From NCBI RefSeq assembly GCF_963675165.1, contig NC_087383.1, positions 4,680,979 through 4,744,978 on the forward strand: a DNA stretch of 64,000 nt, given 5' to 3'. Made by a program: the position numbers and the translations under genes. Source of the DNA: Halichondria panicea. Taxonomy: Eukaryota; Porifera; Demospongiae; Suberitida; Halichondriidae. Below the pieces are notes generated by a model. The model worked only from the letters and a program-made list of their open reading frames with translations. It was not told where the DNA came from and ran no database searches. How positions within the stretch are numbered: the first letter of the stretch is position 1; each line of letters opens with the position of its first letter. This document shows positions 45,501 to 56,612 of this stretch, piece by piece.

Positions 45501-48500
45501 CATGCCTTTCTGGTGAATAACTCAATCTGTTTGCATACAATGCATGCATGCATGCTTAAATATATACACATTTTGGCTTTTTAGAAATCTGTATTGGTAT
45601 CACATTGACATTTTGTTTACTTGCATGGCATGCATTTTGAGTTTGGTGTTAATGCTGCTATGTGTGCTCTGTTTCTATAGCCCAGCGATAACCTATGAAT
45701 TTAACACTACCGCCTTCGGAGCTTGTTCACGTACCTGTGGTGGTGGAGTGCAAGAGAGAAATATAACCTGTTTTCGTTTGATTGGTGGAGTGAGAGATAT
45801 GGCCGTGGATGATATAGATTGTATCGTCTTTGGACTGAAACGGCCTGCTGCTGCACAAGAGTGCTTTCCTCAGAAGTGTCCAAGATGGATGATTCTCAGC
45901 GCCTACTCTCCAGTAAGATATTTAGCTCTAATATAACTGTGTAGCTATAATTATGCTTACAAACCATGCTTGCCCGAATAAAAGCAAGACCCTATCAGTA
46001 TCTAAATCAAGCTTTGTTGGCTTCATGGATAATAATAGCAGTTCATGCAATTAAGTTGTGCTCTGCATGGAAATTTTCTTTATTTTCCTCACTCGCACTG
46101 CATTACAGAATAATTGTTGTCACTTTGTAGCAAGTTACCCTACAATACAACCAGGTTAATTCAGCCCCAACACATATAATTATGTGTATAGGCCACCTCC
46201 TAATACATACAGCGTCTTCCCAAGGATGGCGTTAAATAGACAAGTTTCACTGTATAAGTACAACAGCTGCTTACCGACTACACACACCACACATACACAC
46301 AGTGCTCTAGTACCTGCGCTGGTGGAGTTCGCTCAAGAAATGTGTCCTGTGTGCAATTCATTGCCCAAATTAATGAAACGACGGGAGAGTTTGTCTGTGA
46401 TGCTGACGGAAATCCGATTGGAGAGAGTATAGTACTGTCAGATGCAAGCTGCTTTGCTGGTAATATGCCGAGAAGAGTAGACGCCTGCAACACTCAGATA
46501 CCCTGCCCTCGTAGATGGTCCCCTGGGACATTTGCACCTGTAAGTCTGTTATCTTATCTACTTCGTTTTTTGTTACACCATAATTATTCATGTAGTAACT
46601 ATAGGGACTAAGTTCATGTAATACATTATTATGTATAGTTTGAAAAGCGTACTGATATTATAATTATGTTGATCGATTTTCTTCCATCCTGCAGTGTGAT
46701 GCTAACTTCTGCCAAGAAAGGAGTCTTACGTGTACCGGATTTGATCCCAGTGATCCAGAGGAACAATGGTTGCTTGACGTTTCCGAGTGCGCGGATCTCC
46801 CTCTACTACACACAGTCCGCAGCTGTGGAGGGGGGACTTGTGATGCTGGAATATGGATGACAGAGAATTTGGTACGGTATTGATAGTGGTACGCAAACAA
46901 AATGTGGTATGCCTTTTTATTCTGCTAGTTGTGCAGTTTGTTCTGCGAGTTAATTAATGGGTTGTGTCTCAATAAACCACTTCATGCAAACTACAGTAGA
47001 TTCTCGTTAATCCGGTCACCCTTGGACAGTGCAGCTTGGCCAGAATAGCGAGTTGGCTGTATTTCAGGAAATAGCCACGGCTTAAAAACGACCTTACCTC
47101 GAATCTAATGACTAATTTTGCGGTTCTTGTCTCGGGGATAATGAATCATTTTGCTCTCTATTTAATCTGCCAAACCACACCCAAATCGTTATATCTGGCC
47201 GCAAAAATTACCTAGTTTGGGGCAGCCAGCACTGGCGAGTATATTGAATAGCAAGTGGACGTACTTCAGGGTGAGTTTTGTGCAATAAACATCTAGCTAG
47301 CAATCCGTGCCAAACCAAATGGCCGGTATATCGAGGTGACCGTATTTCAGAGAGCCGGAACAGCGAGAGTCTGCTGTACGTCTGTTTTAAGTGCATGCAT
47401 GTACATTATTATTATGCCTCGGTGTGCATGCGCAAGCGAGGTATGGTAGTGTGTGTGTCTATGTAGACTCCTACAGCTGCTCAATTAATGTAAGTGCAAG
47501 TATTAAAGTTTCTATAGGCTTCTAGACATGCTTTCTTGGATTTGCAAAATAATGCTTCAATCGTTCTCGAGTTATGCTTATAATTATAGCTTTGCTTTAT
47601 AATGTTATTGCAGAAGAGTTCCGTAGCAAAACTTGTCCATGGAGTGTTGCTACTCCAAAGTTCTACTGATGCAACAGCCATTAATTTAGACTTTGTACTT
47701 ATTACAATTTGGGATATCCTTTTAGCATCAATCATGGTCGATAATTTCCCACTCTTCTTTGAGATTACAGATTTAATAGCCTGCGTGCAACAAGATTTCT
47801 GCGAATAGCTATAAAAAGACCTTCTGCGAATAATACTTCTGTGAATTAAACTTTCAACTGTTAAATTAGGCGTGGTTAATATAAGCATTTGCGGATATTA
47901 TATATCTGCGTTCATTCGCAAAATTGTTGGGCCGCAGAAATTTCTAGCTATACGGTATGGTTTGTATTAGCAATAGCAAGTAGCTTTTTAATTAGCTTTG
48001 ACACACATCTATGATCCACTGAAGTTTATTAACCACCAATATAAATGTAGCTACAGTTATAATGAAAGCACCGCAGGTGCTAATGCCTCGGTGGAGATGC
48101 CAAAGCTACATAACATAATAGCTTTTATGCACATGATAAACAATTTAGTTTTGCTGCATGCAAAAACTCAGAGAGTGGGTAGTGATCGACCATGATTGTT
48201 GTTAAAAACGATCGATGCCAAAAGTTCAAGTCTAAAATTAATGGCTGCATTAGCAGAGCCTTGCAGCTACCAATAGCTATAGCGTTCTAGTGCAGAGCTA
48301 ACTACTAAGCTATAGAAACTCTTACTTGCACTTGATTCATCCTTGAGCAGCTGTAGCAGCTAGTCTACACACACAGACACAAACACACTACCGTATACCT
48401 CGCTTGCGCATGCGCACCGAGGCATAATGAAAACGCCCTATAATGGCTACTAGCTTCTTAAGCAGCTCTTTTTGACTCTTGTAGCTAACAAAAAGCTAGC

Positions 48501-49812
48501 GCTTTAGTGCAAGGCTAACTCATAAGTTGAATAGAAAGTTTGTGCGAACAAATGATGCTATAAAAGATTCTAAAGAGACTGCAACAGCCTTCAATGTTAG
48601 TCAAACTAGCCATAACTCGAGAAAGAAGCTTTAGTTAGCTAATCCACGAATCAAAATCCAAGAAAACGTGGCTAGAAGCCTATAGAAGCTGTTAGTTTTC
48701 GTCGCATTGTAACAGTTGAGCAATTACAGCTGGAACAGACACACACACACACACACAGTCAGCTTTACTGTATCCCTCGAGGCATAATTATTATTTGACC
48801 TTTAGGTAGTCTGTCAAACAAATCGTTGGGACTATTTCCATCTAAATTTCTCATAATCACATGCAGGGTACTTGCACAGTGACCTGTGGGATCGGCAATC
48901 AAGAAAGGAATGTTTTCTGTGTGTCGCGTGCTGATGGTTCCCGAATCAATGAGGGATTCTGTAACATTAATGAACGACCACCGGTTTTCGAAACATGTAT
49001 ACTTTTTAATTGCCCAGGTAATTATAGCCTACATAATAATTATATTAGTAATACTGTATTTCCTGTAATGAAATCCACATTTCCAGCTGTACACTTGCAC
49101 ATATACATGCAGGACGTTGTGATTTCGAGCCCCCTGACTGTCGAGTATTTAGACTACTGAGGCGCTGTAAGGACCTGGCCGTCGGCATGCCCTGCTGTAA
49201 AAGCTGCCCCCTGCAATTTGTTGACAATACTCCTACTCTGATTACTAGAGAAAACCTTGTTCTGTCGTTGGATCAGAATAGGTACGATGTGGCTGCGGGA
49301 ACAGATTTAAGGATCTGCTGTGTGGCCTCGTCCAGTACTCCAAATGCCTTCCTGCCTTTCCTCTTCAATTGCAACTTCTGTGAGTTGTGCATGACAACGT
49401 ATACATTCATGCACTCCTGATACACTGCATACACATGTTACAGACTTCAGCAGTATATTATGTACCGCATGCATATGCATGCGCATAGATTCACGCAGGC
49501 ACCATAGTTTAGTTGGGTGTGACCTAGACTTCTAGAGCTTATGTGCATAACATGCCCAACTAGTTGACGACTATTTATCGTGGTACATCTGCATGATCTT
49601 AAATGTGTATCTTGATAACTTGATCCTACATCCGTCTATTACGTGCAGTTAGCGAAGAGATTGAAAGGGAGGTTATGGTAGGAAAAGTATTAGACAACAC
49701 TGCGTGTGTTACCTTCCCTACTTCTGGACTTGCGAGTGGCGATGGATTCCTTTTGGCACTAGAGGATGATCAGGGGATGGTGCGCGACATGGCTAATGTC
49801 ACCATTGTTTAG
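38639..49812 (+). CDS. Copy C: secreted Ig/TSP1/PLAC protein with divergent exon 3 patch (14 exons, 1609 aa)
   Basis: CDS exons: 38639-38674, 38857-38901, 41213-43867, 43927-44061, 44276-44405, 44594-45004, 45173-45226, 45377-45512, 45681-45912, 46303-46539, 46695-46871, 48867-49017, 49113-49379, 49649-49812; 4830 nt in one open frame. Leader is MQSSTLYALVAA plus exon 2. The second Ig domain ends TYQCSVTNEADEATGQV where A has TYECTASNEAGEATGLV, and the first TSP1 module reads CEGIVFGPC. Exon 3 carries a block (42354-42810) far more divergent than its surroundings. All introns keep GT-AG and phase, so it appears functional. Its exon 14 and 3' flank match B more closely than A or D. Confidence 0.85.
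39027..39301. repeat. ~20-bp minisatellite, intron 2 of copy C
   Basis: GATCGATGTTTAG units as in B, with a different order and number of variants, including a truncated GCGTCGATGTTTACC unit near 39179. Confidence 0.8.
39341..40078 (+). mobile_element. GCCTCGGTG-family element with expanded TG tract, intron 2 of copy C
   Basis: Same insertion as 22922-23567 in B. Its internal TG tract spans 39385-39530, about 145 bp, against under 50 bp in B. The tail shows a small deletion before GCTTTGGCACCTCC. Confidence 0.65.
39385..39530. repeat. TG microsatellite
   Basis: Nearly uninterrupted TG dinucleotides with two GGTG interruptions. It generates the spurious Val/Cys reading frames on the plus strand. 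Confidence 0.9.
40254..40290. repeat. Perfect 18-bp-arm hairpin, intron 2 of copy C
   Basis: TTGGTTGGTGATTCTACA, one base, then its exact reverse complement. Copy D has the same structure at 53018-53054; A and B have only one arm. Confidence 0.85.
41213..43867 (+). CDS. Copy C exon 3: 885-residue repeat region with a divergent block
   Basis: Open and phase 0-0. The N-terminal third and the last third track the other copies closely, but from 42354 to 42810 (about residues 380-533 of the exon) amino-acid substitutions are dense: ITITPTPSPTSFISSSSGSF replaces ITITPNPFPTFSISSSGGSS, and GPGIAYSDNQNRAFFTDNIQ replaces GPGVVYFDDQNRAFFTNEVQ. The reading frame stays open. The block covers most of repeat unit 4. 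This looks like replacement by a diverged paralogue or strong local diversification. Confidence 0.85.
46994..47376. mobile_element. Pogo/Tigger-like MITE, intron 11 of copy C
   Basis: TA-flanked and orthologous to the insertions in A, B and D. It has CAGAATAGCGAG where the others have CGGAATAGCGAG. Confidence 0.7.
48061..48427 (-). mobile_element. Extra GCCTCGGTG-family copy unique to copy C intron 11
   Basis: Starts ATGAAAGCACCGCAGGTGC and ends GCGCATGCGCACCGAGGCAT, shortened internally. A, B and D lack it at this position, so it inserted after duplication or was lost from the others. Confidence 0.65.
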
Positions 49813-50983
49813 GTGAGTTTACACACAACTCTGTGTAAAAATCAAACTACTCTATTACTACTAGCTTACTATTAGCCGTGTTGCGACATCAAGTTAATGC
49901 TCCACTAGTAGGTGTCAAAATCACTTGCAATGCTTCTATTGACTCATTATTGAGTTGGGTTGTTTTTTTAACACACTGTTTTATTCCCATGCACACGATA
50001 TCTTCTACAGTGATTTCTCAGCATAGGAAGATTTGACTTCCACTTTCAGTGTATGTATGCTTATAATTTTTGTCAAGTTCAATGCCAGTTTTTTTGTATA
50101 TAGCTCTTGCTTTGGGCGTCATATACTCCTTTTAGACTTTGCGTATAACCGTACATATTTTGTGTAAAGAATGTGATTAACTTAATTCTGTGTTGCACAA
50201 GCTGTAGGTAATAGAATGAATATCGCATTTTACCTCAATTTCACATAATGCTATCTTGCAGACCATTCAGACAATGGTATGTACACTATTATAGTGCTTG
50301 ACAGTATTAATATTAATACAGACTTGTAGACATTGCACTGACTCTCTACTATAATTATATGCAAGATGAAAGCACCACGGGTGCATGCTGATGCCTTGGA
50401 TGTGTCAAAGCTACCTTGTTGTTACTATTATAAACGGGTACTAATTTTACCAAATTTGTAATTAACGCTAAATTAAGTACGCGCTAATAATAAATATTAT
50501 GAATCTCGTTAAAAAAAATTAATTGTTCTAATTACTTTTGTATAATGTAATGTACTTTTGAGAGTATGCTAAGCAAGCTAGCCCTTTTTCATCTGGTATC
50601 TGACTCCAAACTTTCCATTCAACCTTAAAACTCATACTTAGCCGAGATATTATTATGCTACAAATCTGCCAAAATTAGTACCCTAAAAACAGAGAAAAAT
50701 CTGAAAACGCTAATATTACTACCCGTCTATAATAGTAACATTAAGGTACATAAACATAAAGCTACTACAGTATAGCTGTTGCTAATACCAAGACTAGAAT
50801 TATAGGAAGAAGAAGAGTACAGTAGGCGTTCTGTCCAACCTACGTTACAACCACGGGCTGTTGTATACCTATAACTTAATCTCATTTAAGTCAGCACTTA
50901 GTCTCGATCCCAGGCCGCATTTGTACCTCAAAGATTCCACATTTGTTGACTACTACCGGTAAGTCGATCACACGTGCGTGCGT

Positions 50984-51022
<39 letters not shown>

Positions 51023-51443
51023 GAACCTCGGAGCTGAGAAGGGACGGGGTTACACATCTCTATGTATATACCCTGTCAGGCCGGTGAAGGAGGCTAGTCA
51101 GCACTTAGACGTCATCTTATATTTCTGTGTCTTTTTTGGGAGCACCTTGTAAAGCAATTTGGATATAATCTGATGAGGAGCAGCGGCTGATTCATGAGAC
51201 GACCAATGCGCGGGGCCTGCGCACCCACCTCGAGAGGCTGTAAAGCAGAGCTGTAACAGAGCAGCGGCTGATTCATGAGGCGACCAATGGCAATGCGCGG
51301 GGCCTGCGCGCGCACAACGCTCTTGCTCGCCTCAGATATTCATGTAGATCTAAATGATCTAATTATGCTTCTAACTTACATAGCAGGCGCTAGGCTGCTT
51401 GTGTATGGTCAATGCTATATAGTGTGAGATCAAGAACAGAAAT
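49813..51443. other. Intergenic region between copies C and D
   Basis: Collinear with the B-C spacer but without the 763-bp element. It contains AATAAATATT (about 50490), a CA tract (50985-51020) and the double CCAAT/GC-rich block (about 51175-51334). No supportable gene. Confidence 0.65.
51286..51334 (+). promoter_or_regulatory. CCAAT and GC-rich 5' block, copy D
   Basis: CCAATGGCAATGCGCGGGG, then CCTGCGCGCGCACAACGC, about 110-160 nt before the start codon. Identical in layout to the proximal block of C. Confidence 0.4.
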
Positions 51444-51832
51444 ATGCAATCCTCTACACTGTACGCGCTTGTTGCTGCGGTAAGTTGTGTCTAGATACAA
51501 ACTTATATTGATAATATCACATCTTGATCTAGATTTAGGTCTAGGTACGTCTACTTGAGTACCTCCTGCATGTCTCGAATTAGCTTATTAGGCACATCCT
51601 TTTAATATAGATCTAGTCGTTGTAAGGAATTATAACAGTCAGCACAGTGCTTCTCTTACAGCTGGTGATAGTGGGACAGCATGCTGCTCAGGGTCAAGAT
51701 GAAGTGGTGAGTGCTTTGATATAATGTACTGGTAGCCATAATTAATTATGCCTGGTGCGGCGACGAGGGATACGGATTAAAAGCTGACTGTGTAAGTATG
51801 GGGTGCCGTTTGTCTCAAAACTAATAAAGAGT

Positions 51833-52035
51833 CGATGCTTTACCTACCAGATCAATGTTTAGAGACAAATCTGCTTAACAGATGGATGTTTAGCAACCAG
51901 ATATTTGCATACCAGATCGATGTTTAGTAACCAGATCGATGTTTAGAGACCAGATCGATGTTTAGCAACCAGATTGATGTTTAGAGACCAGATCGATGTT
52001 TAGCAACCAGATCGATGTTTAGCAAAGCTACCAGA
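51833..52035. repeat. ~20-bp minisatellite, intron 2 of copy D
   Basis: The shortest of the three arrays; same CCAGATCGATGTTTAG units with GAGA and GCAA variants. Confidence 0.8.
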
Positions 52036-52074
52036 TCGCACAAAGTGCAGATATGGTTTCTTGTGACACTTAAT

Positions 52075-52138
52075 TATGCCTCGGTGCGCATGCGCAAGCG
52101 AGGTATACGGTAGTGTATTTGTGTGTCTGTGCGTGTGT

Positions 52139-52219
<81 letters not shown>

Positions 52220-52224
52220 TGTGT

Positions 52225-52285
<61 letters not shown>

Positions 52286-52843
52286 ACTGCGTAAGAGTTT
52301 CTATAGGCTTCTAGTCATGTTTACTTGGATTTTAATTCTTGGATTTGCAAAATAATGCTTCGTTCTCGAGTTATGCCTACTTGGAATGCCATTGCAGCCT
52401 TTTCAGAAGAGCACGTAGTCAAACTTATTTACCGAGTGATGCTACTCTACTTAGTAGTTAGCTCTGCACTAGAATGCTAGCTATTGGTAATGTATAAAAG
52501 CTATTAAAGTCTATTATTTTGCGTTGAGTTCGACCCCGGAAGTTATGTGGTCAATTATGGCTTCATTTATGCTTTATATGGTGGACAAGTATGCCTGGGA
52601 CTTCTACATAGAAAATGCTAACTTTTAGCTGGTTGGAGCTTATCAGCTCTACAGCATATAGATAGAAGTGCTTTTTAACAAGGAATCCAATGGTATATGA
52701 AACTTTGAATTTCAGTAAAGTATGACAAAGTTATGACAACTTTATGAAGGTCAAACTCAACACAAATAGACTTTAGTAGCTTTTATTATGTTATGTAGCT
52801 TTGGCACCTCCATCGAGGCATCAGCACCCACAGTGCTTTCATT
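52075..52843 (+). mobile_element. GCCTCGGTG-family element with expanded TG tract, intron 2 of copy D
   Basis: Orthologous to the insertions in B and C. The TG tract (52121-52284) carries a GTGC-repeat interruption near 52200 that C lacks. Confidence 0.65.
52121..52284. repeat. TG microsatellite with GTGC interruption
   Basis: About 160 bp of TG dinucleotides interrupted by GCGTGCGTGCGTGCGTGCG. It accounts for three overlapping spurious reading frames. Confidence 0.9.
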
Positions 52844-53017
52844 TTTGAAGTTATAATTTATTGTTTCGGTTTGAGTGTCTATGCAGCTTTTGTTCTGACA
52901 AGGAAGGTTTGCACTGGATTATTTTCCAGAACAAATTGTTGCTTAGCCCTTGGCCATTGTCTGTGAGACACACTTTTCTGCTTTGCAACTCTAATGTAGG
53001 AGATGTTGGCCTGAATA

Positions 53018-53054
53018 TTGGTTGGTGATTCTACAATGTAGAATCACCAACCAA
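53018..53054. repeat. Perfect 18-bp-arm hairpin, intron 2 of copy D
   Basis: Identical to 40254-40290 in copy C, supporting common descent of the C and D 5' halves. Confidence 0.85.
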
Positions 53055-53974
53055 ACATCATACGATTAGGTTTATTAAGAGTATGATTACTGAATCGAAG
53101 CTATGCACAATTGATCTATTGTAGCGTACTGGATTATTACTTTACGTTCTTATGCTAAGCGCCAAACTGGAATTACTTTGTTGCGCTGCTGAAAAATCAT
53201 TTAATTTTTGGAGCGGCAGTATGTAAAATTAACCCGTGGCGCACCGCGGTGCCACCGGAGTCTGTTTGTCTGTCTGTCAATCAGTCTGTCATTTTGTGTA
53301 TTATGAGTCTGCTCACCTCGTTGCGAAAGCACTGTGTTTGTATCATGGATAGCCTCAACACAACAAGGTAGATGTTTAAATTTGGCAAATTTTGATGAAG
53401 CTTCGTTGTCAAATAAAAGCGAGAAAAAAAGCTAAAAGCTAAGAAAAGATCAAACCTGCACGTTAGCCTAGATGTACATGCAGCTTTGACTCGAGGCTGT
53501 ATAGACTTCTAAACCCCAAATTAACGCCGAGGGTTTGCACTTCAGTGTTCTATTGGATTTATTGAGCATAGAATTGTTGCGTTCAATGGCTATATAGATC
53601 TACCCGTATAGAGAGGCTGTAGTATGCTTTGTTAAGATTATTTGGCTATTCGACAATGATGTACTAGAGAGACATTTGATACAGTGTCTCTCTACTAGAG
53701 GTTCCACTACATGTAGCTGTACTGTAAGTTGCATACGAAATAGATTGTTACAATGAGTCAGTCATGCGTAAACTGTAATTTTATCCGTTCTCCTCCTGCA
53801 TGTCCTATGAAGGAACACATGGTGGCCAATTTGAAGAGGTCATAATTCATTGTATGCGGATGCTTATAAATCTACTTTAGAAATTTTAGCTCGTGCAGTG
53901 GTAAAGTTGATGAAATTACGTACAGCCATCTGGTTTTCTTTTTGTGCTACTGAATGACTTTTATAATTCCATAG

Positions 53975-56612
53975 GTATTTCAAACCATCAGTCTCAGCGC
54001 TAGTAGGGGGCCATCTGAAGTATTTGCCCAATTATCGATCAACAGAGTACCAAGTTTCTTCATCAATCGTCCAACAACAACACAACTCGATATCCCCGAA
54101 GGATCGAGTATATTTTACAATGGAAATAGTTTGGCCATAACTGGTGCCGATCCAATTGTGCTGACAGCAAGTAGATTTCAGTATTTGTATCAAGATCCTG
54201 GGAGTTTCAGATTTCGAGATGTCACTGGACCAATCCCGGGTGCCGGTGGACAACCTGGACCTGGAACTTTGTACTATGATGGAGATACAGCACTTTTTAC
54301 AAATTCAGATGTATTTATTGGCATTTATGAAGGTCTTGCAGCTCAGTTCCCTGTCCCACCTTCACAAGTGACGATCTCTACTCCACGAGTGAACAATGAA
54401 CAACCTCCAATCCAGTCCTTCTGATCCTGTTACTGACGGAAATGTCATTGAGCTCACAGGATCGGATGTGTTCATCCTGGAATCAGGCGAATCATTGACG
54501 TATGTATCAAACAGTCTATGATATCGAAGAGGATCTGTAACTCAAGAGGTTTTTAATGATATCACCAATTTTTATGTTCTTGAGGATATCACTGAGAATG
54601 GACAGCAAGGCAGAACCCTGAGGCGGTTTACTGGCGGCTCAAGCGAGGTTATCACAGGGCCTGGACTTCTTAAGGTGGGAACTTCTCCTAATGACGGTTC
54701 GAGGGTCGCTTTTTTCAGTCCATCTACTAGTGTCAATCAAGAAATAAGTAGTGGCATTATTGATGGACAGCTTTCGTTTGATGCAGTCCAAAACAGTGTT
54801 CAAATCTCGGATATTTTTACAAATCCAGGGAATCCTACACGTCTGATCGACTTGGGTGCATCAAGAACCTTTACATTCCCTACAGCAAGAAGAGTTACCT
54901 TTGATAATGGATTGGTCGATGTTTTCGATGGGTTTGGCCAACTTCTTTGGAGCTTGATTGAATGTATTCTTTCTCGTTTTTTGAACCACCTAATCCAAAC
55001 AATTGCTTCTGGAACAGTATCTTTTGATATTCCTGATGGAGGTTTGACACTTATTAGCAATTTTGATGATAGGGAAGCATTTATCTACCCGAGTAGGAAT
55101 ACACTTCTGACTGATCGCATCAATGAAGCCCGCAGTTCAATTACTATTCCCCCGAATCCTTTCCCAACTTTCAGTATATCATCAAGTGGTGGCTCTTCCG
55201 TCTTGTCAATCAATGGTGATGAAACGGTCACAATATCAGACAGACAACCAATCATTGTTGGCAGTGGACAAACTCTAAACTATGATGGCGCATCTGTTAC
55301 AGTGTTTAATAATGGAGCACCAGATACACCTATTTCTAGTACCCCAATTACCACGAATTCCTTGACAACATTTGAGACGCCTGGAAACTATTTAAATACA
55401 TTTAACTCTAGTAATACTCCATCCCTAAATTTTCCTGGACCTGGTGTCGTGTATTTTGACGATCAAAATCGAGCATTTTTCACTAATGAAGTACAAGTGA
55501 CAAATCTTATCTCTGGTTTCCTTGACAGCCGACCTCCCGTGAGAATTACAACCACTACTCGTACTGAAGGCGGCAGACGCTTTGTTGACATTGTGAATCC
55601 AGAAGGTGTTCGTCTAGTCGAGGGGAGTACATCAACCACTACCAATGTGGGATCACAGCAAGGCCTTATCTACACAGGGAACACCGTCCGTTCTGTCAAT
55701 GGGTTTTCCGTTCCTCCATCATATACAGTGCGATATGTTGTGTCTACCACACCTGGTGTTGACGATACAGTTGAAGTTCTAAATCCTGATGGAGACGTTG
55801 TTTTCAACACAACTGCTTCCAGTAGTAGCTTTAGGTATCGACAAGGAGGAGTGCTTCAACCTACACCTACAACTACTACCTCGTATTCTGGAGGTGGTGT
55901 TTTCTACTTCAATCCGAACACCGGTAATGTGGTTTACAATGATGATACTACAACTTCAACAGGTTTGGTTACGGATCTGACAACTTCAGGAATTGTTTTC
56001 GATACAAACACCAGGAATATCACCACGTTGAATTTCTTCGATGGTCGTACAATTACACGGTACGATGGAAGCTCTACAAGCTTCTTATCTGGTCCTGGTA
56101 CAATTTTCACATCCGGTAATGAAGGATTTTACTCCACAGACAGCACGACCACCACCAGAGTAGTTACAGAAATAACAAACAATATACCGGTTGTAGTACG
56201 TGTGAACCAAACAACAGGAGGAGTAACAATATTTAATCCTGGAACACAAACTACGATTTTCAATTTCACCACCGGTTCAGAGTGCACTACTGTAAGCACT
56301 GGAACAACGATAACGTACACCAATGGTGTCCTAATACTACCCAGCCGCAACATTACAACTGATAGTTTCACCTACTTTAACGGTATTAGCACGCAAGTGT
56401 TTACTTCAGGAGATACTGTGACTTTTTCTGGACCAGGCCAAGTGATAGTTAACGAACAAACCACTGAAACGATTTTCATTGATAACCAAAATACGAACAA
56501 TCGAATAAACAATGTCACTGACAATGTTCCTGTGGTTCCACCAGTTTTAGTTCGACCCACAACCACTTCATTCATCTCTAAAGTCGCAGACGTCTTCCCA
56601 CTCTTTGGACAG
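53975..56612 (+). pseudogene. Copy D exon 3: broken repeat-region exon
   Basis: 2638 nt, not a multiple of three; adding back the 8 missing bases restores 882 codons. The frame reopens after the TGA at 54519-54521 and runs to the normal donor at 56612. A patch at 54895-55080 differs strongly from A, B and C (for example VDVFDGFGQLLWSLIECILS). Downstream, some units are A-like (VPPSYTVRYVV, VLNPDGDVVFNTT) and others C-like (FYFNPNTGNVVYNDD). Confidence 0.8.

Larger units (their letters stand above)
46872..48866 (+). other. Intron 11 of copy C, four repeat elements
   Basis: Pogo-like MITE (46994-47376), GCCTCGGTG element (47414-48028), an extra reverse-oriented copy of the same family unique to C (48061-48427, ending GCGCATGCGCACCGAGGCAT), then the second family (48427-48790). 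No exon supported. Confidence 0.7.
51707..53974 (+). other. Intron 2 of copy D, repeat-filled
   Basis: Closely follows copy C: minisatellite, GCCTCGGTG element with long TG tract (52121-52284), perfect hairpin (53018-53054), empty pogo-like MITE site. No exon supported. Confidence 0.7.
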
